DNA of 64,000 bases from contig NZ_CP019685.1 in NCBI RefSeq assembly GCF_002220775.1, positions 1,488,001 through 1,552,000 of the forward strand, written 5' to 3'. The notes below the pieces were generated by a model, which was not told the DNA's origin, did no database searches, and saw nothing but the letters and a program-made list of their open reading frames with translations. The position numbers and the translations under genes are program-made. Shown here one piece after another: positions 34,318 through 42,123 of the stretch. The DNA comes from Campylobacter sputorum (lineage in GTDB: Bacteria > Campylobacterota > Campylobacteria > Campylobacterales > Campylobacteraceae). How positions within the stretch are numbered: the first letter of the stretch is position 1; each line of letters starts with the position of its first letter.

Positions 34318-35633
34318 AATTTTACTATCCAAATGAGTTTTTAAATTTATTAAAAACGCAAAAAAATATCATCATAATGGGGCTTTCGCTAAGAGTTATG
34401 GATATTTTAAATCGCTTTGATTTATCAAAAAATGTAGTAGCCGTGCTTGATAACGATCCTAAAAAACAGAGCAAAAAATTTAAAAACATAAAAATTATAT
34501 CGCCACAACAGCTTAAAAAATCTCATAAAATCGTAATTTTTCTTTGTCCTTATATGCAAGATTTTGCTAAACAAATTTTGGATTTAAAATTTGATATTTT
34601 TGCGATTGAGTATGATAAAAGTTGTTTTGAGCGGTTTTTTGGCGATAAGTTTAAATTTCATCTAGAAACGATGGACTATAGAGCCAAATTTGAAAAAAAT
34701 AATCCGCAGTTTTCGATGGCTACAGCGATTTTTGACGCAATTGCTTGGTATAATGTGCCTATACTCACAACTTCTACAAAACACAACAACCAGTGGTATT
34801 TTGCACCACGAAAAGCAGGCAAATACGACTTTTTGATATCTTATCACTCAATTGGCAAAAAAACTGCAAACATTTTACGATACAAAGAAGGCTATTTTCA
34901 CGATATTATGTTTTTTGATAATATCGGTTTTAGTGGATTTTCATCAAATATTGATTCTAAAAAAGTAAATTTGATAAATCAAAACGAAGCAAATGAATAT
35001 TTTGATAAAATTTATCAAGCATATACTGCCAAAAATTTATCCAAATACGAACAAACCGCACCACAAAAGTTAAATTTACCTAAAAAATATCTATTTTTAG
35101 CTATGCAAACAACAGATGACGCAGTTATGCAACTTAGCTATTTTGAGCCCATTGATTTAGTTAAAAAGCTAGTTAAATTTACGCAGCAAAATGGCTTAAA
35201 TTTGGTTATTAAAAGGCACCCACGCTGCCACGATAAAAATGTAGATAAGCTTTTTAGCAAAATTTCAAGCTTAAAGCATGTTTTTATCACAACTGCTTCG
35301 ATTCATCAGCTTATAAAAAACGCAAGTACAGTTTTTACGATAAACTCAGGCGTTGGCTTTGAAGCTTTAATGCATTTAAAACCTGTCGTGCTTTTTGGAA
35401 AAGCTGATTATGAAAGCTGTTGCGTGGTTTGTAAAGATATAGCCAAACTTAGCATTCCAAGCGAATTAAATGATAACCAAAAGCTTTATATCAAAAAATT
35501 TATCACATATTTTATGCAAAATTTAAACGCAAATATCAACGATAAAGATAAAATCGCACGAATCATTGATATTAAACTCAAAGATTATTTAGAGAAAATT
35601 TTCAAACAAGATTACTTAAAGGATATAAAATGA
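34314..35633 (+). CDS. Capsule-type glycosyltransferase (KpsS/KpsC-like) with N-terminal Rossmann-like module
   Basis: 439 residues. Residues 1-100 repeat the module seen in the TagF-like proteins (KNIIIMGLSLRVMDIL, VVAVLDNDPKKQSKKF, SHKIVIFLCP). The C-terminal half resembles the capsule-synthesis family that includes KpsC/KpsS Kdo transferases: YLFLAMQTTDDAVM, LVIKRHPRCHD and FTINSGVGFEALMHLKPVVLFG. A Kdo- or other ulosonic-acid-linked transfer is possible, but the family is broad. Four-base overlaps join it to both neighbours. Confidence 0.72.
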   Translation: MKFYYPNEFLNLLKTQKNIIIMGLSLRVMDILNRFDLSKNVVAVLDNDPKKQSKKFKNIKIISPQQLKKSHKIVIFLCPYMQDFAKQILDLKFDIFAIEYDKSCFERFFGDKFKFHLETMDYRAKFEKNNPQFSMATAIFDAIAWYNVPILTTSTKHNNQWYFAPRKAGKYDFLISYHSIGKKTANILRYKEGYFHDIMFFDNIGFSGFSSNIDSKKVNLINQNEANEYFDKIYQAYTAKNLSKYEQTAPQKLNLPKKYLFLAMQTTDDAVMQLSYFEPIDLVKKLVKFTQQNGLNLVIKRHPRCHDKNVDKLFSKISSLKHVFITTASIHQLIKNASTVFTINSGVGFEALMHLKPVVLFGKADYESCCVVCKDIAKLSIPSELNDNQKLYIKKFITYFMQNLNANINDKDKIARIIDIKLKDYLEKIFKQDYLKDIK

Positions 35634-36652
35634 AAATGTTAAAAAACGCCGAATTACTCGAGATTTTAAGCAATTCAAACAAAGATATTTTTATGTGGGG
35701 GCATTCAAACTCATCGCGTCAAATTTTAAATGAGCTAAACAAAAACCCAAAAGCATTTATCGATAATAACTACGAAACCCTATCTCGTAAAGGCATAAAC
35801 GCACTTTCGCCAAAAATGCTTTGTAATGTGAAAAATTCGCTAATTGTTATAAGCGGAAACTACTGCGAACAAATTTATCATCAAATTTTATCGCTAAATA
35901 TCGACGAAACAAACGAAGTGCTTTTTAGCTACGAGCTTGGCGGAGATAAAATTTTATCAAATTTGCTATTTTTTAGCCAAAATAACTCAAATTTGGAAAT
36001 TTTCACGCTTTTTGATTATATGAAAAATCCCAAAAATTACGCAGTTTTTTACACATTAAATCACGCTAAAAAAGCTTTTATGAATGCCACAAATTTACAC
36101 ATAAGTTTTTTAACAAATTACATAAACCGAGATAAAATTTACATAGGTTGTGGCGAAGATTATGTCAAAGGCTACATTCACTGCGATTTAAGAAAATTAT
36201 CCCACATTGATTTTGCGTGTAATGCGTGGGAAGTTTCGAAACATATCTCAAATTTAAGCGAAATTTACACAAGACATATGTTAGAGCATTTAACACAAGA
36301 TGAAGGAATTTACGCACTAAAAGACTGGTTTAGAGCATTAAAAACGGGGGGGGTCTTGCATATAATTGTGCCAAATTTCGAGCTTCGTTGCAAACAATTT
36401 TTAAGCTGTGAGTGGGAAGATTTTGAAAACAAAACTCAAGATGAAATTTGGTCTGTTGCAGGGTGCTGGGGTTGGCAAAGAGAGTGCGATCCATCAAAAG
36501 AGAACTATAACCAAACTTACTGGGATGTTCATAAGTGCGGTTATACGCAAAAAAGAATTACAATGATGCTAAAATATGTCGGTTTTAGCGATATTTCAAC
36601 AAAAGTTGATGAGAAAAACAACTTGATTGCAATTTGTTACAAAAGGCAGTAA
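35630..36652 (+). CDS. Methyltransferase 2 with N-terminal Rossmann-like module, phase-variable
   Basis: 340 residues. Residues 1-100 repeat the module (KDIFMWGHSNSSRQIL, PKAFIDNNYET, NSLIVISGNYCEQIYHQIL). Residues 155-340 are a SAM-methyltransferase of the predicted sugar-methylating type: KIYIGCGEDYVKGYIHCDLR, SEIYTRHMLEHLTQDE, and TGGVLHIIVPNFE encoded across a G8 tract (G240-G241). G7 gives TAA after about four codons; G9 gives a stop after about 20. It begins one base before the previous stop and ends directly at the next start. Confidence 0.8.
   Translation: MKMLKNAELLEILSNSNKDIFMWGHSNSSRQILNELNKNPKAFIDNNYETLSRKGINALSPKMLCNVKNSLIVISGNYCEQIYHQILSLNIDETNEVLFSYELGGDKILSNLLFFSQNNSNLEIFTLFDYMKNPKNYAVFYTLNHAKKAFMNATNLHISFLTNYINRDKIYIGCGEDYVKGYIHCDLRKLSHIDFACNAWEVSKHISNLSEIYTRHMLEHLTQDEGIYALKDWFRALKTGGVLHIIVPNFELRCKQFLSCEWEDFENKTQDEIWSVAGCWGWQRECDPSKENYNQTYWDVHKCGYTQKRITMMLKYVGFSDISTKVDEKNNLIAICYKRQ
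36346..36353 (+). repeat. Poly-G tract (G8) in methyltransferase gene 2
   Basis: Eight G in ACG-GGG-GGG-GTC, followed by TCTTGC. It encodes the conserved Gly-Gly of the methyltransferase post-motif, as in the other phase-variable gene. ON at the present length. Confidence 0.8.
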
Positions 36653-39226
36653 ATGAAAAAAGAATTCAATGTATATGATAGCACACTATCTTATGATAAT
36701 TGTGTTGGTTGTGGAATTTGCGAAGCTGTATGTCCACACAATGCTATAAATATGATTTATAGCAAATTTAAAAGACATGAACCACGCATAAATGAAAACT
36801 GCACGAAATGCAAAATTTGCGTTGCGTATTGTCCGCATACTAAAAATGAGATAAATAAAGGCATTCAAAAAGCGTTAAATCACCACAATCCCTTTACTTA
36901 CGGAAATTCTAAGCAAACTTACATTGCATATGATTTAGACGCTAAAAATCGTGCTTTAAGCCCAAGTGGCGGTGCTTTAAACGCACTTGCAAAAGAAATG
37001 ATGAAACGCGGCGTGATAAATTATGTAATTCATGCAAACTACAAAGAAGGCAAAATCGGCGAAGAGCATTTTGAAGCAAGCATTAGCTCAAGTTTAGATG
37101 AAATCGACAAAAAAAGAGGTTCGTTTTATTTTCCTATCTCTTTTGAAAAAGTGTTGAAATTTTTCCAAAATAAAAATGAGAAAATTTTAGTTATCGGCGT
37201 TCCTTGCGTTGTGCGTGGTATGAAAAAACTTTTTAGCAAAAACCCGCTTTATAAGCAAAACACGATTTACACCGCAGCTTTGGCTTGTTCTCATAATGTA
37301 AGCGGAGCTATGGGGGATTATATCGCAGCACATGAAAAAGTTGATGATAAAACGCCGTTTTTTATAAATTTCCGCTCAAAAAACAATATCCCAGACGCTG
37401 ATCACTTTCGCCAGCATTTTTATACGCTTAAAGATGGCTTAAAAAAAACAATTAGTGAAGAGATCCACTACGCAAATGGATTTATACAAGCTTGGCGTGG
37501 ATACTATTTTTCGCTAAACATCTGTTTTAAATGTGCTGATTTTTGGGGAAATGAAGCTGATATTTGCACAAAAGATGCTTGGGGAAGATGGAGCAAACAA
37601 AGTCCGCTTGGGCATAATGTGATATTTTTCAAAAATAAAAATTTAGAAGAAATTTTTCTAAATTGTGATAACATTTATAAAGAAAAAATTGATTATAACA
37701 TTGTAGTTCGTATGCAAAGAGATACCGCACTTTTTAAATACAGACAAATAACTTATAGAACCACACAAAAACCATTTAGCATAAAAAATATCGCTCAAGG
37801 GTATTTTAAAAAGTATCTAATAAGCAAAATTTCATCGCATTTGTTTGCTAAATTTGGCTTTAAAACGACATTTTATGCTACACGCGTATTTGAAGCGATA
37901 TCAAATTTACTAAATGCTTTGGTGCCTGAAAAACTGCTAAAAGTTTTTTCTTACGATAGGTATTTTCCTATGCAAAGAATTTTTATTGTCGGCGGATACG
38001 GGTATTCAAACACTGGAGATGAAGCCCAGCTTAACACAACTCTTAAAAATCTACAAAGCTTTTTTCCAAATTATATAAAAATCGTTGGCACTCACAATAG
38101 AATGCACACTTTAACAAACCACGAGCATAAAACGCTTTTTGATTCGCCTAGGGAAGCGTTTTTTGATCACAATCAATCAAGCATGTATGATCTAAAAACT
38201 TTTGGCGAAAAGGCTCATTTTTGGCTAAATTTCGTGTTAATTTATATAAATGCATTTTTAGTAAGAGCCGAACTTCCTACATTTTTTATAAATGCTAAAA
38301 AAGCAGCTTTGTTAAACGAGCTAAAAAACTGCGATTTATTGTTTTTCTCAGGTGGAGGATATTTAACTGGCGATACGCTTTCAAGGCTTTATGATGGAAT
38401 TTTAATGATCTTAATTGCTAAAGTTTTTGATATAAAAGTGGTTCTTTCAGGTCAAACAATCGGCATTTGGAAAAACAAATTTAACGCATATTTAGCCAAA
38501 AAAGCTTTTAGTAAAGTAGATTTAATCTCAACAAGAGATCCAAGCTCTTCAATTAAAGAACTTGCAAAAATCGGCGTTAATGACGCGATATATACCTGCG
38601 ATGACGCACTTTTTTGCGAATGCGATGAAGCTTACGAAAACAAATTTGGCTCTTATATAGCTTTTAACATCCACTACTGGGGGCTAAATGACGATAAAGA
38701 CAAAGAAAAATACCTAAAATGCGTAAATGATATAATCAATAAAATCATTTCAAAAACTGATTTTAATATCGTTTTTATACCGATGACACCAAATGCTGAT
38801 GAGATTGCGATGAAGGATTATTTACAAAAATATCCAAATGAAAAAGTGCAAATTTTCAAATACAATTTTAATTTTAAAACAATTCGATCAGTTATTAAAA
38901 ACTCTCAACTTTGCGTTAGTATGAAGCATCACCCTATAATTTTTGCAATGGGCGAAAAAGTACCAGTTATTAGCCTAACTTACAGCGAGTATTATATGCA
39001 CAAAAATGCCGGAGCGTTGGAGCTTTTTGAGATGAAGGATTTTAACGTTGATTTAAATGAGAGTGAATTTTTGGCTAAATTTGATGAGAAATTTGAGTAT
39101 ATTTTGAAAAACAAAGAGCAAATTTCGCAAAACACAACTAAAATTTTAGATATTTTAAAAGAAAAACAAGACAAATTTTATGAAAAAACATATGAAATTT
39201 TAGGACTTGAAAGGGATTACATATAA
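36653..39226 (+). CDS. Fusion: ferredoxin/FrhB-like dehydrogenase with polysaccharide pyruvyltransferase
   Basis: 857-residue protein with three parts. Residues 10-65 hold two [4Fe-4S] sites (C17/20/23/27 and C50/53/56/60). Residues about 90-400 match the coenzyme F420 hydrogenase/dehydrogenase beta-subunit (FrhB) family, with SPSGGALNALAKEM, VIGVPCVVRGMKK, FRSKNN and a further Cys set in NICFKCADFWGNEADICTKDAWG. Residues about 441-857 match the CsaB/WcaK polysaccharide pyruvyltransferase family, with IVGGYGYSNTGDEAQL, LLFFSGGGYLTGD, LSGQTIGIWK, DDALFCE and VSMKHHPIIFAMG. FrhB-like genes often neighbour pyruvyltransferases in polysaccharide loci; here they are one chain. The N-terminal part probably uses flavin and performs a redox step on a sugar or lipid; its exact reaction is unknown. 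Confidence 0.82.
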   Translation: MKKEFNVYDSTLSYDNCVGCGICEAVCPHNAINMIYSKFKRHEPRINENCTKCKICVAYCPHTKNEINKGIQKALNHHNPFTYGNSKQTYIAYDLDAKNRALSPSGGALNALAKEMMKRGVINYVIHANYKEGKIGEEHFEASISSSLDEIDKKRGSFYFPISFEKVLKFFQNKNEKILVIGVPCVVRGMKKLFSKNPLYKQNTIYTAALACSHNVSGAMGDYIAAHEKVDDKTPFFINFRSKNNIPDADHFRQHFYTLKDGLKKTISEEIHYANGFIQAWRGYYFSLNICFKCADFWGNEADICTKDAWGRWSKQSPLGHNVIFFKNKNLEEIFLNCDNIYKEKIDYNIVVRMQRDTALFKYRQITYRTTQKPFSIKNIAQGYFKKYLISKISSHLFAKFGFKTTFYATRVFEAISNLLNALVPEKLLKVFSYDRYFPMQRIFIVGGYGYSNTGDEAQLNTTLKNLQSFFPNYIKIVGTHNRMHTLTNHEHKTLFDSPREAFFDHNQSSMYDLKTFGEKAHFWLNFVLIYINAFLVRAELPTFFINAKKAALLNELKNCDLLFFSGGGYLTGDTLSRLYDGILMILIAKVFDIKVVLSGQTIGIWKNKFNAYLAKKAFSKVDLISTRDPSSSIKELAKIGVNDAIYTCDDALFCECDEAYENKFGSYIAFNIHYWGLNDDKDKEKYLKCVNDIINKIISKTDFNIVFIPMTPNADEIAMKDYLQKYPNEKVQIFKYNFNFKTIRSVIKNSQLCVSMKHHPIIFAMGEKVPVISLTYSEYYMHKNAGALELFEMKDFNVDLNESEFLAKFDEKFEYILKNKEQISQNTTKILDILKEKQDKFYEKTYEILGLERDYI

Positions 39227-39258
39227 TTACCTAAATAATTATAGCTAAGGATTAATTT

Positions 39259-39789
39259 TTGCAAATAACTTTTAAAAATTATAAAAATTTACTTGATTAT
39301 GAGACAGATGAATTACTAAATTTAAGAAATCAAGACTACATTAGAAATTCATCTTTTGATACAAAAATTATACAAAAAGCAGAGCATTTAAACTGGATTA
39401 AAAATCTTATAAATGCTCAGTATTTTGCTGTTTTTTTAGATGGAAAAATCATCGGTGGATTAAATTATACCATCAATGAAAATAAGTTTAGTTGGGGTGT
39501 ATTTTTCGATAAAGATACAAATCCTTTTATAAAAGTTGTATGTGTTTATGAATTTTTAAATTTCATCTTTTTGCGTTTTGACAAACTTTATTCATATGTA
39601 AAACCAAATAATGAAAACTCCATTAAATTTACAACAAACTTTGGCTTTTATAAAATTTATAAAGACCAAGATATGATAAAATTTAGCCTTACAAAAGATG
39701 AATGGCAAGATCATAAAACTAAAAAATTACTCAAATTTGTCGATACTCTAAAAACTAAAATAAAACTAGATGGAGATATATATGAATAA
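39259..39789 (+). CDS. GNAT N-acyltransferase, PseH-like
   Basis: 176 residues from a TTG start with AAGG eight bases before. It resembles PseH-type GNAT enzymes that acylate UDP-4-amino sugars: LLNLRNQDYIRNSS near the N-terminus, HLNWIKNL, YFAVFLDGKIIGGLNY (central strand), and a C-terminal LYSYVKPNNENSIKFTTNFGFYKIYKD (the usual KxxNxxxxxxxxxxGF motif). Because an acyl carrier protein gene follows and overlaps, the donor may be an acyl-ACP instead of acetyl-CoA. That is inference from context. Confidence 0.72.
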   Translation: MQITFKNYKNLLDYETDELLNLRNQDYIRNSSFDTKIIQKAEHLNWIKNLINAQYFAVFLDGKIIGGLNYTINENKFSWGVFFDKDTNPFIKVVCVYEFLNFIFLRFDKLYSYVKPNNENSIKFTTNFGFYKIYKDQDMIKFSLTKDEWQDHKTKKLLKFVDTLKTKIKLDGDIYE

Positions 39790-40081
39790 AAAAATTTCAG
39801 ATATAGTTATAAAATGCCTTGATGAAACAGTGCAAAATTATACCGATTTAACTCTAAAAGTAGATGAAAATACTCAAATTTTTGGTGAAAATGGGGCTTT
39901 AGATTCTTTGGGTCTTGTTGCACTTATAAGTGCAATAGAAAGTGAAATTTCAGATAAATTTGACATAAATATAACTTTAGCAAATGAAAAAGCTATGAGC
40001 ATGAAAAACTCGCCTTTTTTAAATGTCAAAAGCTTAAGCAAATTTATATGCGAGGAAATAGATGAAAGTAATGGTAATTAG
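39782..40081 (+). CDS. Acyl carrier protein-like
   Basis: 99 residues. The phosphopantetheine site is S42 in GALDSLGLV, with downstream acidic helix ALISAIESEISDKF typical of carrier proteins. The ATG at 39782 is preferred over 39770, since GGAG at 39772-39775 sits correctly before it. It overlaps the GNAT end and the next gene. This is an extra, dedicated ACP, not the fatty-acid AcpP (sequence and context differ). It would carry the acyl or aminoacyl unit loaded by the ligase two genes on. Confidence 0.82.
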   Translation: MNKKISDIVIKCLDETVQNYTDLTLKVDENTQIFGENGALDSLGLVALISAIESEISDKFDINITLANEKAMSMKNSPFLNVKSLSKFICEEIDESNGN

Positions 40082-40778
40082 CGGAACAAGCCGTGGTATA
40101 GGAAAATATTTATCTCAGTATTATTTAGAAAGAAATTTTATAGTTTGTGGATGTGCAAGAGCAAATTCAAGTATAACACACAAAAATTACAGGCATTTTG
40201 AACTCGACATAAGCGACGAAAAAGCTGTAATTTCTATGATAAAAAACATTCAAAAAGAATTTAAACATATAGATATTTTGCTTAATAATGCCGGAATTGC
40301 TTCTATGAATCCAATTTTATTGACACCACTTAAAAGTGTTGAAAATATTTTTAATGTAAATTTCAAAGGAACTTTTTTACTACTTAGAGAAGTCGCAAAA
40401 GTAATGAGTTTAACATCTAAAAAAATGCAAAATCCACACTTTCGAATTGTAAATTTTGCAACAGTTGCCACTCCTTTAAGATTACAAGGCGAAAGTATTT
40501 ATGCTGCTAGTAAAGCTGCTATTGTTAATTTTAGTCAAATTGCATCCTATGAACTAGCTCCTTTTAGTATAACCATAAACTGCATTGCCCCAACTCCTAT
40601 AAAAACAGATCTTATAAAAGGTGTAGATGAAAAAAAAATGAACTCTCTAATAAACAGACAAGCTATCAAAAGATATGGCGAATTTAGCGATGTTTCAAAT
40701 GCGATAGATTTTTTCATAAATGAAAAAAGCGACTTTATAACAGGGCAATGCTTATATCTTGGTGGCATAAATGGTTGA
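40062..40778 (+). CDS. Short-chain dehydrogenase/reductase (FabG-like)
   Basis: 238-residue SDR. The nucleotide loop SGTSRGIG is at 7-14, NNAG at 75-78, and the catalytic Tyr147 and Lys151 are in YAASK. The usual Ser 13 residues before Tyr is Thr134 here, a tolerated but less common change. Overlapping the ACP gene by 20 bases, it may reduce a 3-oxoacyl-ACP to 3-hydroxyacyl-ACP or act on a sugar intermediate. Vio-type flagellin glycan loci of Pseudomonas syringae also pair an ACP with a FabG-like reductase to make a 3-hydroxybutyryl group, a useful comparison. Confidence 0.78.
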   Translation: MKVMVISGTSRGIGKYLSQYYLERNFIVCGCARANSSITHKNYRHFELDISDEKAVISMIKNIQKEFKHIDILLNNAGIASMNPILLTPLKSVENIFNVNFKGTFLLLREVAKVMSLTSKKMQNPHFRIVNFATVATPLRLQGESIYAASKAAIVNFSQIASYELAPFSITINCIAPTPIKTDLIKGVDEKKMNSLINRQAIKRYGEFSDVSNAIDFFINEKSDFITGQCLYLGGING

Positions 40779-42051
40779 TTTGTTTGATAAATTTTCTAAA
40801 TTTGATAATAAAATAGCGATTTACGAAAAAGACAATTTATACACTTACTCGGACTTAATAAATAAAATAAGATTTTATTATGATAAATTTGCAAATTTAT
40901 CAAATGAAGTTGTAGCTGTAAATTTAGCTCCAAGTAGCGATTTTATCGCTATAATTTTTGCTTTAAGTTTAAGAAAAAGCATAATTTTACCCATGATAGA
41001 ATACGATGAAAACAAGCTTGAGTTTGCTAAATTTATCATTACAAAAAATAATATAAAAACATTAGATAACCAAAATACACATCAGCTTATACAAAATTTG
41101 CAATCAAAAAACAGATCTGGACTTATTTTATACTCAAGTGCAACAACCGGAAAAGCTAAATCAATGCTTCATGATTTTGACAATATGATAGAGAATTTTT
41201 ATAATAAAAATGAAAAATCATACAATCTTTTGCTTTTGCTTTTTATAGATCATATAGGCGGTATAGACTGCATTTTAAGAACTTTATTTGAAGGCGCAAG
41301 CATAAGTATAGCACAAAATTTAACTCCAAAAGAAATTTTAAAATGTGTTGAAAAATACAAAGTTAACATCATTCCAACAACACCAACTATGCTAAATTTA
41401 CTTATCTTAAGCGGAGAAATACCAAAACATAATATATCATCACTAAAAATTATAACATATGGTGCAGAAACAATGAGCGAAGAGTTATTAAAAAGAGTAA
41501 ATTTAACTTTTAAAGATGTTAAAATATTTCAGAAATTTGGAACAAGCGAAACAGGAAGTTTTAGTACGAAAAACTTATCAAATGATTCTCTTTTTATAAA
41601 AATAGATGATAAAAATGTATCATATAAAATCATTGATAATGAACTGTATTTAAAAACAAATACCCAAATTTTAGGCTACTTAAATACTGATGAAAAGCTA
41701 GAAAATGGTTGGTTTAAAACAGGTGATATAGTTGTAAAAAGTGGTAAATATTTACAAATAATAGGCAGAAAAAAAGAGGTGATAAATATAGGAGGAAATA
41801 AAGTTTTACCATCCGAGATAGAAAATACTATAATGAAACTTATAGGCATAAAAGATGTTGTTGCTTACGGGAAAGAATCATTAATAACAGGTCAAATGCT
41901 TTGTGTTGATATTATAGCTGATGAAAATATAACAAAAAAAGATATTATAGATATATGTAAAAATAATCTTGAAAAACATAAAATTCCAACCCAAATAAAT
42001 TTAAAACAAGAAATTCGCATAAATCGTAGATATAAAAAACAAAGACTATAA
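40771..42051 (+). CDS. AMP-dependent acyl ligase (acyl-ACP synthetase-like)
   Basis: ANL-superfamily adenylating enzyme of 426 residues. The phosphate loop YSSATTGKAK (121-130) has Ala where Gly is usual. YGAETMSEEL, FGTSETG, GWFKTGDIV and the hinge GRKKEVINIGGNKVLPSEIE are all present. The C-terminus is short (INRRYKKQRL) with Lys residues in place of the standard A10 loop. In this cassette it should activate a carboxylic acid and load it on the adjacent ACP. The eight-base overlap with the SDR gene shows coupling. Confidence 0.8.
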   Translation: MVDLFDKFSKFDNKIAIYEKDNLYTYSDLINKIRFYYDKFANLSNEVVAVNLAPSSDFIAIIFALSLRKSIILPMIEYDENKLEFAKFIITKNNIKTLDNQNTHQLIQNLQSKNRSGLILYSSATTGKAKSMLHDFDNMIENFYNKNEKSYNLLLLLFIDHIGGIDCILRTLFEGASISIAQNLTPKEILKCVEKYKVNIIPTTPTMLNLLILSGEIPKHNISSLKIITYGAETMSEELLKRVNLTFKDVKIFQKFGTSETGSFSTKNLSNDSLFIKIDDKNVSYKIIDNELYLKTNTQILGYLNTDEKLENGWFKTGDIVVKSGKYLQIIGRKKEVINIGGNKVLPSEIENTIMKLIGIKDVVAYGKESLITGQMLCVDIIADENITKKDIIDICKNNLEKHKIPTQINLKQEIRINRRYKKQRL

Positions 42052-42123
42052 ACTTAAATATTTTAAAATTAAATTTAACTCTTGCAGATTAAATTATTTA
42101 ATGAATTAAAATAAAAAATAACT

